DNA of 43,606 nucleotides from JBBRCX01 sp038204465 (lineage in GTDB: Bacteria > Planctomycetota > Phycisphaerae > Tepidisphaerales > Tepidisphaeraceae), in assembly GCA_038204465.1 (NCBI GenBank), contig JBBRCX010000033.1:1-43606 (forward strand), read 5' to 3'. The position numbers and the translations under genes are program-made. Shown here in pieces: positions 16,579 through 24,277 of the stretch. The stretch's first letter is position 1; each line of letters begins with the position of its first letter. The notes beneath the pieces are model-generated. The model was not told the origin of the DNA and searched no databases. It saw only the letters and a program-made list of their open reading frames with translations.

Positions 16579-18441
16579 GTGGACCGCCGGCCGATTCATC
16601 AACTCTCCGTCTCGCTCGTCAACCGGATCGCGGCCGGCGAGGTGATCGAGCGCCCGGCGGCCGTGGTGAAGGAACTAGTCGAGAACGCCATCGACGCGGG
16701 GGCGACACAGATCATCGTCGAGGTTGAAGACGGCGGCCGGGCGCTCGTTCGGGTTATCGACGACGGTGACGGCATTCCGGCCAGCGATCTCGCGCTCGCC
16801 TTCGCACCACATGCCACGAACAAGCTTTCCACTGACGAAGACCTCTTTCACATTGCAACGATGGGGTTTCGTGGCGAGGCGCTGGCGAGCATCGGCGCCG
16901 TCTCTCAAGCCCGCATTCTCAGCCGCACGCCCGATTCGGACTGCGCCTACGAAGTCGAGAATCGAGGCGGTGTGATCGGAACCGTGCAGGCCGCAGCCGG
17001 CAACGTCGGGACGACCGTCGAGGTGCGCAACCTGTTCTTCAACACCCCGGCCCGCCGGAAGTTCATCAAGGGTTCGGCAACGGAATTTGGTCACATCTCC
17101 GAGGCGCTGCTTCGGCTCGCGCTGCCGCATTTTAAGGTTGGCTTCAAGCTGATGCACAATGGCCGCACGGCGCTGGATCTTCCGCCGGCGGAGCCCGCGG
17201 TTCGGCTGCTGGCCGCGTGGCCCGAGGAGTTCCACGAGCAGCGGCTGCCGCTGGAGGTGCGCGATTCGGAGGTCCGCCTCGGCGGGATCGTCGGTCTCCC
17301 TGAGCTGGCACGGCCAACTGCGAAGTATCAGTATATCTATTTGAATGGCCGCGCAATCCGCGATCGGTTCATCCAGCACGCGCTTCGCGAGGCGTACCGG
17401 GGACTGACCGAACCAGGGCGCCATCCATCGGCGATCCTCCTGCTGGAGATGCCGCCGCAGGACGTGGACGTGAACGTTCATCCAACGAAGACGGAGGTGC
17501 GCTTCCGCGACAGCGGTCGCGTGCACGGCCTGGTGTTGTCGGCCGTTCGCGAGAAGCTGTTGGGCAGTGACCTGACTCCCAGCGCCGTGCCCTTCACGAA
17601 TGACTCGCAGGAACCCCCGCGCCATGACCTGCGCGAAAAGCTGGCGGCGTTTTTCCGACAGTTTCCCGCGGAGCTCGCGGCGCCTGCTGGAAATGCTTCC
17701 GCCTTTCCATCGACCACAACGCGGAGGGAGTTCGACAGTCATGCACCTCATAGCGGCGGCTCCGGCCCTGCACACGTTGAAACAGACTCGCCGCTGAAAA
17801 ACTCAATACCTTTCGTTCCGGAGCTCGATCGTCAGGTCGACGACTCTGCTCCAGACGGAGCTCCCAACGCCCCTGCAATTCAGCTTCACAACAGCTATCT
17901 CGTCGCGCAGAGCAGCGATGGGCTCGTGATCATCGACCAGCACGCGCTGCACGAGCGGATCCTTTACGAAGAGCTGCTCTCCCGCGTCAACCGGGGAACG
18001 CTAGAGTCGCAACGACTGTTGATCCCGCAAACGATGGCGATCTCGACGGCGCAGAGCGCCATGCTCGAGCACGTCCAACCGCTCCTCGAGCGCCTGGGCA
18101 TTGAAGTGTCATCCTTCGGCCCCGGTGCCGTTGCGGTCCATTCGTTCCCGTCGTTCCTGGAGAAGCTCGAACCGAGCACTTTCGTGCGCGAGCTTCTGGA
18201 GCGCGGCGAACAGGAACTGCTCGACCTTCACGAGGAGGAACTGCTTCACGAGGTGCTCGATATGATGGCATGCAAAGCCGCGGTAAAGGCCGGCGATGCG
18301 TTATCAACCGCCGAGATTGAAGCGCTGCTCGCGCGGCGGGAGTTGGTTGAACGTTCCAGCAACTGTCCTCACGGACGACCAACGACGTTGCGGCTATCGC
18401 TGCGCGATCTTGAGAAGCAGTTCAAACGGACTGGATTCTAG
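16579..18441 (+). CDS. mutL: DNA mismatch repair protein MutL (endonuclease type)
   Basis: The 620-residue MutL has the complete GHKL ATPase: ELVENAIDAGA, DDGDGIP, HATNKL, GFRGEALASIGAV and NLFFNTPARRKF. A transducer domain follows (YLNGRAIRDRF, VDVNVHPTKTEVRF), then a variable linker of about 100 residues and the dimerisation domain. That last domain carries DQHALHERILYEE (from about residue 452) and CPHGRPT (about 595), together with ACKAAVKAG. These are the metal-binding motifs of the MutL nickase, as in organisms lacking MutH/Dam. It couples MutS mismatch recognition to strand incision; mutS is not in the window. The GTG start is supported by the conserved N terminus (IHQLSVSLVNRIAAGEVIERP) and the adjacent TATAAT. 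Confidence 0.96.
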   Translation: MDRRPIHQLSVSLVNRIAAGEVIERPAAVVKELVENAIDAGATQIIVEVEDGGRALVRVIDDGDGIPASDLALAFAPHATNKLSTDEDLFHIATMGFRGEALASIGAVSQARILSRTPDSDCAYEVENRGGVIGTVQAAAGNVGTTVEVRNLFFNTPARRKFIKGSATEFGHISEALLRLALPHFKVGFKLMHNGRTALDLPPAEPAVRLLAAWPEEFHEQRLPLEVRDSEVRLGGIVGLPELARPTAKYQYIYLNGRAIRDRFIQHALREAYRGLTEPGRHPSAILLLEMPPQDVDVNVHPTKTEVRFRDSGRVHGLVLSAVREKLLGSDLTPSAVPFTNDSQEPPRHDLREKLAAFFRQFPAELAAPAGNASAFPSTTTRREFDSHAPHSGGSGPAHVETDSPLKNSIPFVPELDRQVDDSAPDGAPNAPAIQLHNSYLVAQSSDGLVIIDQHALHERILYEELLSRVNRGTLESQRLLIPQTMAISTAQSAMLEHVQPLLERLGIEVSSFGPGAVAVHSFPSFLEKLEPSTFVRELLERGEQELLDLHEEELLHEVLDMMACKAAVKAGDALSTAEIEALLARRELVERSSNCPHGRPTTLRLSLRDLEKQFKRTGF

Positions 18442-18442
18442 G

Positions 18443-18460
18443 GATTTTCGATTTTCGATT
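18443..18460. repeat. Short 7-nt-period repeat (GATTTTC units)
   Basis: A tandem run of GATTTTC-type heptamers begins directly after the mutL stop codon. It matches the type of run upstream of metG at 1814-1836. Confidence 0.65.
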
Positions 18461-18591
18461 TCAATCTTCGAGTTCGATGGTGGTGGCACCCCACACGGCA
18501 CATCCGCGAAGCGATTTTTGATCGTTAGAAACATCGGTGCAATGACGCGAAAGAGGTCAGCTCTGTGCGCCGCGAAGGAACCAACCCCTAA

Positions 18592-18627
18592 CCAAAGAAA
18601 TCACCCCACCGGCGAACCGATGGGGTG
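18592..18627 (-). terminator. Rho-independent terminator of the OmpA-family gene
   Basis: Read on the minus strand, an 11-bp stem (CACCCCATCGG / CCGGTGGGGTG) closes a UUCG loop and is followed by AUUUCUUU. It begins 33 nt after the stop codon at 18660. One pair is G-U when read on the minus strand but C-A on the plus strand, which indicates that the minus strand is the functional one. Confidence 0.8.
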
Positions 18628-18659
18628 AAGGCTTGTCACAGCGTTGGAAGACTCAATCT

Positions 18660-19550
18660 CTACTTGTTGATCACCGGCGTGCGATCGACGCCGACGGTGT
18701 CCTTGTTGTAGCCCTGCTTTGCCGCCGGCCTCGGGGCGCCGCGCGAGCCGCCCTGCGCGATAGAGCGCGCCTGGCTCGGAAGGATCAACACTTCGACGCG
18801 CCGGTTCTGGGCCTTGCCCTGTTCCGATGCGTTGGACGCCACGGGGTGCTGGTCGGCGTAGCCGGCCACCTCGATGCGCGACGGGCTCACGTTCTGGCTC
18901 TGCAGCTCACGCGAGACGGCAATCGCACGGTGGGCCGACAGATACCAGTTGTCCTTGTGTCCCCGGCGGACCGTCTCCTGGTTCACCACCGGGCTGCTGT
19001 CGGTGTGCCCGGCGACCTGCAACTCGTAGCTGGCGGCGGCGGGTGAATTCAGAATCGAGGCGAAGCGGTCGATCGGCTCACGCGCCTTGGCCGTGATCTC
19101 GTCGCTGCCAGTGTTGAAGGTCACGTCGCTTTTGAACTTCACAATGCCACGACTGCTGTCGAAATCGACGATGTCGGGGTTGGCGGCGGCGAAATCCTGA
19201 AGTGCCTTGTTCAACTCGACCGGCAGGATATTTACCGTTCCGGTGTGCCGCACCGCTTCCTCGTATCGCCGGTTCAGCTCATCGTAGCTCTTCTGGAGCT
19301 CGATCTGCTGTTGGGTGAGATTGGCGACCAGCGCGTTCTGGTTGCCGGCGCTGCCGACGACCGCTCCGTACTGGTTCCGATAAGCCTCAGCCTCGCTGCG
19401 CGCGGCTTGTGCGTCCATCTCCGCCTTGGCAAGACGCGACGCATAGGTGTCGCGGTCGAGCTTCAGGGCGTTGTACTTTTCCTGTGCGACGCAACCGGTG
19501 AGGGAAATGCCCAGAAGAGAAAGAGCGATCCAGTGATGCATCCGTGCCAT
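18660..19550 (-). CDS. OmpA/Pal-family peptidoglycan-binding lipoprotein
   Basis: A 296-residue lipoprotein. The signal peptide ends in a lipobox (LLGISLTGC, Cys20). A coiled-coil region follows at about residues 25-110 (YNALKLDRDTYASRLAKAEMD, then QQQIELQKSYDELNRRYEEA). The C-terminal OmpA-like domain (about 145-275) has VTFNTGSDEITAKAREPIDRF, VAGHTDSSPV, LSAHRAIAVSREL, IEVAGYADQHPV and NRRVEVLILP, with the conserved Asp and Arg that bind diaminopimelate. It probably ties the outer membrane to peptidoglycan. The frame is open to 19736, but the ATG at 19550 is preferred because GGAGG stands nine bases before it and it begins a normal signal peptide. It ends in a clear terminator and is probably monocistronic. 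Confidence 0.9.
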   Translation of the reverse strand: MARMHHWIALSLLGISLTGCVAQEKYNALKLDRDTYASRLAKAEMDAQAARSEAEAYRNQYGAVVGSAGNQNALVANLTQQQIELQKSYDELNRRYEEAVRHTGTVNILPVELNKALQDFAAANPDIVDFDSSRGIVKFKSDVTFNTGSDEITAKAREPIDRFASILNSPAAASYELQVAGHTDSSPVVNQETVRRGHKDNWYLSAHRAIAVSRELQSQNVSPSRIEVAGYADQHPVASNASEQGKAQNRRVEVLILPSQARSIAQGGSRGAPRPAAKQGYNKDTVGVDRTPVINK

Positions 19551-19838
19551 AAGCGTTACCTCCGTGTGTTTGAAATGTAGTCGTCTCGCGGTAGCAACAT
19601 CCATTCCAAACGGAACGATGCGCGGCAGGCGAAACCCTAACGAATTCCCATTCTTACGACAAGCCACATGGGCCGGAACAGACTTGCCCGGTCGTCCGAC
19701 TACGGCCCAGTGTCCGTGAAGATCGCAAAATTGCAAGTGGGCGGATGGAAAAAATTCTCATTCATTTCGCGCCCCCGGCCAGGGCTCTCGCGCCAAGCAG
19801 CGCAGGTGCGATGACTTAAAAATCAACCCGAACAGGTC

Positions 19839-20087
19839 CTGACTCATCCCCGGTTTCCTCAAACTCAGCGACGAATCCGCGGCAATGATCGGCAGTCGGA
19901 TCGAGTCGATCCCGCGGTCGCGCCGCGTGGGGGCCAGGCTTTTCGCCGCCGGCCCAGGCGACTTTGCACGGGCTTTGGCGATCCGATGCAGGGCTTTGGT
20001 GGGCTTTTGCGGGGTTATCGTGGACCAGGAAGACCTCAACCGCCGCGCCACAGGCCTCAATGCCGACCCGAACGGCCCCAGCCGCGA
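19839..20087 (-). repeat. Dispersed ~250-bp repeat, copy B (inverted relative to copy A)
   Basis: On the minus strand this segment aligns with positions 1-255 along its whole length. Blocks such as GAGGTCTTCCTGGTCCACGA, GCCCTGCATCGGATCGCCAA, CGACTCGATCCGACTGCCGA and ATTCGTCGCTGAGTTTGAGG are identical, and the intervening bases carry substitutions and two indels. It lies between the OmpA-family gene and a minus-strand promoter-like sequence, so it may be transcribed as a noncoding RNA. The inverted arrangement could support recombination that flips the 19.6 kb between the copies. Confidence 0.85.
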
Positions 20088-20177
20088 ATGCCGATTCGGC
20101 GCGGCCCGACGGTTTCACCGATTCATTTTCTCAAAGAGCGTTGCGGCACGGTCCCAGCCGTTGCCGAGGCACGACTC

Positions 20178-20205
20178 ATTATACATTCTTTCTTCACGGA
20201 GTCAA
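20178..20205 (-). promoter_or_regulatory. Strong sigma70-like promoter reading into repeat copy B
   Basis: On the minus strand, TTGACT (-35) and TATAAT (-10) are separated by 16 bp, 11 of 12 consensus bases. Transcription would start near 20171 and enter repeat copy B about 85 nt later. No coding frame with a plausible start lies in between. The -10 and its purine-rich spacer are shared with a second site at 33599-33615. Confidence 0.6.
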
Positions 20206-20339
20206 CCCTTCGGGGGGAATTCAGGTTTTGAAACCTGCCGCTACCGTCAGGCGAGGGCCAGCGGACTCAGCACGCCACATAAACGGGCGGCGAAACCGGG
20301 GATGGGTCGGGAACAGGTCGATCGCGTCTTGACTGGGCC

Positions 20340-21398
20340 CTATCTCCGGACCGACCGGCCGACGATCAAGCCGATCACGCCGAGCACGATCGCAAGGCCG
20401 ATGCCCATCCCAAAGGTCATCAACAACCCCTTGGTAGCCAGGAAACTGATCATCCCAGGACGCGTTCCGGTGACCGCGGACATGAGCGCCAGTACGCCGA
20501 CCAGCAGCACAATAAACCCGGCGAGCGATGCCGCTCCAAAGGCCGGCGCTGCTGGATCGAGCCGTTCAACGCGGATGGGAGCGCCCATCGCGCGCGAACC
20601 GCTCGGCTCGTCGATCTCCGCCAAACCGCTGCCGGCAGGGATATCGACCGCGGTACGGCGGCCGGTTCCGCCCGGTGTAATCTCATCCAGCACCGAGCCG
20701 AGGCTCGTGTCGTCGCTCTCCCGCGTCAGATCGAGCAGACCGGAACCGGAGCCCACGCCTTCCAGGTTGATCTGTTCGCGGCCGGTGCCGCTTGAAATCG
20801 AAGTCTGCGCTGATGGATCGACACCTTCCAGATCCTCGCCGCCAAAGACATTCACGCCGGGCGCGCGCCCCGTTCCCGTCATCGACATGCCGGTGCCGGT
20901 CATGGACATCCCGCTCCCGCTCATGGACATGCCCGTGCCGGTGAGGCCCGCCGCGCCCATGCCCGAGCCGCTCGCGCCCGGGGCGGGCCGAGCGGGTGAG
21001 GGAATGCCGGTGCCGGAGGCGGTCATCGACCCGCCGATCGAACCCGCCAGACCCAGGTCGGAAGCGAGCGCCGTATCATCCTTCAACTGCATGCCCGCGC
21101 CCGAGCTCTGGCCCCCGCCACCGTCGGTGTCGCTGAGCGTGATGCTGGTGCCGCTGGCGCCGGTGGTGTCCACCAGCCCAATCATGCCGCCGGAGTCCGA
21201 GCTGCCTAAATCTACCTGGTCGGGATTCGCGCCCAGGTCCGCCTTAAGCTGCTCAACCTGGTCCGCTTTGAACATGAGCCGCGGGCCGTCGCGAAACTCG
21301 CGCAGCCGACCTTCGCGGGCAAACTGCTTGATGTCCTCTTCGGACCTGCCCAACGCGGCCCTGGCCTCGTCGAGCGTGTAAAACATCTTGGCCATCAT
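20340..21398 (-). CDS. Excisionase-type HTH protein with low-complexity linker and C-terminal membrane spans
   Basis: A 352-residue protein of unusual build. Residues 1-55 (MFYTLDEARAALGRSEEDIKQ onward) form a MerR/excisionase-like helix-turn-helix. Residues 60-270 are low-complexity and rich in Gly, Ser, Thr and Asp, with an 8-residue tandem repeat (GTGMSMTG type). Two hydrophobic segments follow near the C terminus (AASLAGFIVLLVGVLALMSAV and LLMTFGMGIGLAIVLGVIGLIVG). GAGGAG seven bases upstream supports the ATG at 21398; a second ATG lies at 21395. A membrane-tethered HTH could act as a DNA anchor or a membrane-bound regulator, but the HTH may instead bind protein. Function unknown. It follows a small membrane-anchored protein gene after 65 bp. 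Confidence 0.75.
   Translation of the reverse strand: MMAKMFYTLDEARAALGRSEEDIKQFAREGRLREFRDGPRLMFKADQVEQLKADLGANPDQVDLGSSDSGGMIGLVDTTGASGTSITLSDTDGGGGQSSGAGMQLKDDTALASDLGLAGSIGGSMTASGTGIPSPARPAPGASGSGMGAAGLTGTGMSMSGSGMSMTGTGMSMTGTGRAPGVNVFGGEDLEGVDPSAQTSISSGTGREQINLEGVGSGSGLLDLTRESDDTSLGSVLDEITPGGTGRRTAVDIPAGSGLAEIDEPSGSRAMGAPIRVERLDPAAPAFGAASLAGFIVLLVGVLALMSAVTGTRPGMISFLATKGLLMTFGMGIGLAIVLGVIGLIVGRSVRR
20871..20942 (-). repeat. In-gene 24-nt tandem repeat (8-residue GTGMSMTG units)
   Basis: Three imperfect 24-nt units encode successive GSGMSMTG/GTGMSMTG octapeptides in the linker of the HTH/membrane protein. The units differ by synonymous changes and Ser/Thr exchanges, as in an old coding minisatellite. 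Confidence 0.7.
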
Positions 21399-21463
21399 GG
21401 TGCGACTCCTCGGTTGGACGATGCTCCGCCGTGCGTCTGCGGCGTCGCTGCAACATTCAAGTC

Positions 21464-21937
21464 TTACGGTGTTTCCCGCTCGCCGGTGCCGACCCCGGTC
21501 GAATCTTTTTCGTCTTCGTGTGCCTCGACGGGCTTGGAGGTCACCCCGCGCGGCGCCGCGTTCTGAAGATCGACAAGCTTTTCGACCTCCGCGGGCGTGG
21601 GCGGGCCGTTGTTGAACTGCTTGAGCTGACGGTCGAACCGGAAATTTCGCGCCGCGACCAGCCGCAATTGCTTCTCGCCCGGGAAAAACTGGTACGCGCA
21701 CAACGTCTGCATGTCCACGTCCATCACGTAACAGCCCCAGGTATTGCTGGAGAATTGCCCGGGCATCAGGAAGATGCCGGCCCCGCCGGCAATCGGCTGC
21801 TGCGGTCCGGGCCCGGCGAAGGCCATGCTCGAAAAGTCGTTTCGCTTGCCCGCCAACACGATCAATATCGCGAGCAGCAAGAGTGCGTTGCCACATAGCG
21901 CGTAAAAAATCGGCGTCTTTCGGCGGGGTCGCTTCAT
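21464..21937 (-). CDS. Small membrane-anchored hypothetical protein
   Basis: A 157-residue protein with a basic N terminus (MKRPRRKT) followed by one hydrophobic span (FYALCGNALLLLAILIVLAG, residues 11-30). The rest is a soluble domain containing MPGQFSSNTWGCYVMDVDMQTLCAYQF and LVAARNFRFDRQLKQFNNGPPT. The tail is charged. I recognise it only as a planctomycete-style conserved hypothetical type, and no function can be given. GGAG five bases upstream fixes the ATG at 21937, although the frame is open to 22216. A promoter with a perfect TATAAT lies 43 nt upstream. It is divergent from the DUF1445 gene and precedes the HTH/membrane gene on the same strand. Confidence 0.7.
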   Translation of the reverse strand: MKRPRRKTPIFYALCGNALLLLAILIVLAGKRNDFSSMAFAGPGPQQPIAGGAGIFLMPGQFSSNTWGCYVMDVDMQTLCAYQFFPGEKQLRLVAARNFRFDRQLKQFNNGPPTPAEVEKLVDLQNAAPRGVTSKPVEAHEDEKDSTGVGTGERETP

Positions 21938-21979
21938 CGGAACTCCGGATGCACAAACACGGCTGCCTGACAACCGATC

Positions 21980-22007
21980 ATTATACGTCCGCCCGCATTC
22001 CCCACAA
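21980..22007 (-). promoter_or_regulatory. Sigma70-like promoter of the small membrane protein gene
   Basis: On the minus strand, TTGTGG and a perfect TATAAT are separated by 16 bp and end 43 nt before the start codon at 21937. The -10 is embedded in GTATAATGA, as at 20178. Confidence 0.5.
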
Positions 22008-22039
22008 CAAATAAGCCATTCTGTGTAGCCATTGCGGAT

Positions 22040-22858
22040 GTGACAGGAACCGCGCTTGAACCCGGCGTGCTCTCGATAGAGACTTTTGACCGCATGGAAC
22101 TGACAGCGGCCCAACAGGCTCGGTCGCAGATGCGCCGCGGCGAGTGGACCGACACGACCAAGCACACGCTGCCGGGATTTGTTAAATGCAATCTCGTCGT
22201 GCTGCCGCGGGAGCACGCTTACGACTTCGTGGCCTATTGTCAGCGCAATCCTAAGCCCTGCCCGTTAGTCGAAATAACCGACGTGGGTGACCCGCAGCCG
22301 AAGCGATGCGCACCGGGCGCCGACCTGCGCACAGACTTGCCAAAGTACGCCGTCTACCGCGACGGGGTGCGCGAGCAGGACGTCACCGACATTCGTCACC
22401 TCTGGCGCGACGACAGTGTCGGGTTTCTCATTGGCTCCGGAATGACCTGGGACGATGCGCTGGAGCGCGCGGGCGTTCCGAAGATGACCACCTGGGTATT
22501 CGACACAACGATCCCCACGGTGCCCGCCGGCAGGTTCCATGGGCCGGTCGTCGTGACCATGCGGCTCATGACGCCGGCCCACGCAATCATCGCCTGCCAG
22601 CTCACCAGCCGATTCCCCCACTACCACGGCGCACCGCTGCACCTGGGCGACCCGGCGGCCATCGGGGTTGATCTGCAGCACCCGATGCTGGGTGAGCCGC
22701 TCTCGCAAATCCCGGCCGGCATGTTGCCGGTTTTCTGGGGTTGCGGCGTCACGCCACAGAGCGCCGCGCTGGCGTGCAAGCTTCCCCTGCTGATCGCCCA
22801 TGCTCCTGCCCATGCATTCGTCACCGATCTTCTGTGCGATCAGGTCTGCATTCCTTGA
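22040..22858 (+). CDS. DUF1445/YcsI-family putative hydro-lyase
   Basis: The 272-residue product matches the YcsI/DUF1445 family through LPGFVKCNLVVLPREHAYDF, CQRNPKPCPLVEITDVGDP, ADLRTDLPKYAVYRDG, IRHLWRDDSVGFLIGSGMT and, near the C terminus, PVFWGCGVTPQ. Members are annotated as hydro-lyases, and a mammalian homologue acts as D-glutamate cyclase. Length is normal. The start is uncertain: GTG at 22040 gives full family length, and the ATG at 22094 (MELTAAQQARS) would give 254 residues. No good Shine-Dalgarno is seen at either. It is separated by only 2 bp from the truncated methionine-synthase-like gene, so the pair once formed an operon. Cytoplasmic; substrate unknown here. Confidence 0.85.
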   Translation: MTGTALEPGVLSIETFDRMELTAAQQARSQMRRGEWTDTTKHTLPGFVKCNLVVLPREHAYDFVAYCQRNPKPCPLVEITDVGDPQPKRCAPGADLRTDLPKYAVYRDGVREQDVTDIRHLWRDDSVGFLIGSGMTWDDALERAGVPKMTTWVFDTTIPTVPAGRFHGPVVVTMRLMTPAHAIIACQLTSRFPHYHGAPLHLGDPAAIGVDLQHPMLGEPLSQIPAGMLPVFWGCGVTPQSAALACKLPLLIAHAPAHAFVTDLLCDQVCIP

Positions 22859-22860
22859 AC

Positions 22861-23172
22861 ATGAAAACCGCGCATTCCATCCGCACGACAGTCGTCGGCA
22901 GCTATCCGGTGCCGGACTGGCTCAAGTCGCATCCCAACGAAGAGACGCTCGTCGACGCCATGGTCGTTGCGATGCGCGCCCAGGAGGCGGCGGGAATCGA
23001 CGTGATCTCCGACGGGGAACTGAACCGCTGGGACCTGTCGCGAAACGCGCCCGGCGGAATGGTCGAGCGATTCGTGAGACAGATGGAAGGCGTGTCCGCG
23101 GACCTCACCCAACAGCAACTGGAAGCATTCCATAGCAACACATTTCGCCAGTTGCGCTCCTCGCGCGGGTAA
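22861..23172 (+). pseudogene. Truncated cobalamin-independent methionine synthase-like gene
   Basis: The 103-residue frame begins IRTTVVGSYPVPDWLKSHPN and continues with AQEAAGIDVISDGELNRWDL and GGMVERFVRQMEGV. This is the N-terminal quarter of the UROD/MetE-type family that includes small stand-alone methionine-synthase II-like proteins, which normally have about 340-370 residues. Homology ends around residue 80. After an unrelated tail (EAFHSNTFRQLRSSRG) there is a stop, and the next gene begins 7 bp later on the other strand. The zinc-binding and C-terminal barrel parts are therefore missing and the product should be inactive. The sequence that remains shows no frameshift, which points to a 3' deletion rather than gradual decay. 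Confidence 0.75.
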
Positions 23173-23179
23173 TTTTGCG

Positions 23180-24157
23180 TCACAACCGCTGCACCTCCCC
23201 GGTTCGGATGGATTCGATCGCGGCTAAGGGAATTCGCGTCGCTTCCGTGCCATCGTGAACCGTCGTCGCGGGCGCTCGCCCTTCCAGCAGCGACGTAACG
23301 AAGTCGATGCTCTCGTTCAGGAAGCCTTCCTCCTCCGTCGTCTGCTCCGTCCAAACCTTCCCGCCATCGTTGAATGTCGCGTGCATCAGGCGGTTGTAGA
23401 GTTGAACGCTGCGACCATCGGCGAAAACCTCCCAGAAGAAATCGCCCGTCATCCGGGCCGCGCCGGCGTCACCCTGGATCCACGAGGCGCCGCGACCATC
23501 GGCGAATCGCACCGACGCCATCAGCTGGTCCGGGAACGGGTGCCCCGGGTGAGTGAACGCGCCGCCTGCGGCGAAGACGTGCGTCGCCTCGCTGCCCGCG
23601 AAGAAGCGGATCAGGTCGATGCCGTGGCATCCCTGCGTCAGCACGTTGCCGCCCCCCTGCTCGGGCTTTACGTCCCATCGATCGGCCGCCCAGGGCTGCT
23701 TGATGATCTGCCCGAACTGCACCTGCGGCTTCGGGATCAACTCGTGCGCCTTGCGCACGAGCGAGTAGTAGCGCATCTTGAATGCCGGCATCAGATGGAT
23801 TTCCGCCTGTTTCACCGCCGCCTCGATGTCTTTGCACTCCTGCACCGTCAGGGCCATCGGCTTCTCTATCATCACGTGTTTACGCGCTTTGGCCGATGCG
23901 ATCGCAAGGGGCGCATGAGAGTCGTGCCGCGTGCAGAGGTAGAGCGCGTCGATCTTCTTGTCGTTGATCAACCGGTGCGGATCGGTGGTGGCGTACTCAC
24001 CCCCAAAATCTGCCAGCGCCTTCTGCGCCGGTGCTTCCACCACGTCGGCATAGCCGATCACACGGGCCCGCGGGATTCGCTTCAGGGTTTCAGCGTGGAT
24101 CCGGCCAAGATGCCCACAGCCGATGATCCCAATCGCAAGCGTCGATGCCGTTGTCAT
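23180..24157 (-). CDS. Gfo/Idh/MocA family oxidoreductase
   Basis: A 325-residue NAD(P)-dependent oxidoreductase. It has a canonical Rossmann motif (GIIGCGHLGRIHAET, residues 8-22), then YLCTRHDSHAPLAIA and the EKP motif HVMIEKPMALTVQECKDIE. The substrate region includes MRYYSLVRKAHELI, GGGNVLTQGCHGIDLIRFF and a C-terminal beta sheet. Family members act on sugars, inositols or related polyols. It converges on the truncated methionine-synthase-like gene and is divergent from the PhyH dioxygenase gene. It is only distantly similar to the other Gfo/Idh protein at 10287-11477. Substrate unknown. Confidence 0.9.
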   Translation of the reverse strand: MTTASTLAIGIIGCGHLGRIHAETLKRIPRARVIGYADVVEAPAQKALADFGGEYATTDPHRLINDKKIDALYLCTRHDSHAPLAIASAKARKHVMIEKPMALTVQECKDIEAAVKQAEIHLMPAFKMRYYSLVRKAHELIPKPQVQFGQIIKQPWAADRWDVKPEQGGGNVLTQGCHGIDLIRFFAGSEATHVFAAGGAFTHPGHPFPDQLMASVRFADGRGASWIQGDAGAARMTGDFFWEVFADGRSVQLYNRLMHATFNDGGKVWTEQTTEEEGFLNESIDFVTSLLEGRAPATTVHDGTEATRIPLAAIESIRTGEVQRL

Positions 24158-24277
24158 TGGTAATTCCGCTGGAGGGTTTGCCGGGAGATATCAGTCCGCT
24201 TGAACAACATTACCATCGTGGCGATGTATTGTTTTGCGTGAATGGGCATGATTGAATCTCCACTCGGAGGAAATCAC

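Larger units (their letters stand above)
19551..20339. other. Long intergenic region (789 bp) holding repeat copy B and a promoter
   Basis: No gene is supported here. The part next to the OmpA-family gene (19551-19838) should contain its promoter, though I see no clear hexamer pair. The middle is repeat copy B. The part from 20088 to 20339 carries a strong minus-strand promoter-like sequence at 20178-20205. Open frames across the repeat are not shared between its two copies, so they are not taken as genes. Confidence 0.6.

Noticed and set aside
16279..16602. Minus-strand 107-codon frame between the small ORF and mutL
   Set aside because: It overlaps both the plus-strand small ORF and the mutL start and TATAAT, and shows no recognisable motif.
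19816..20118. Minus-strand 100-codon frame through repeat copy B as a protein gene
   Set aside because: The equivalent frame in copy A is broken by 1-nt and 8-nt differences, so the protein is not conserved.
19885..21381. Plus-strand frame of 498 codons across the repeat and the HTH/membrane gene
   Set aside because: The product is a Pro/Ser-rich shadow of the Gly/Ser-rich linker on the minus strand, and the repeat part is not conserved in frame.
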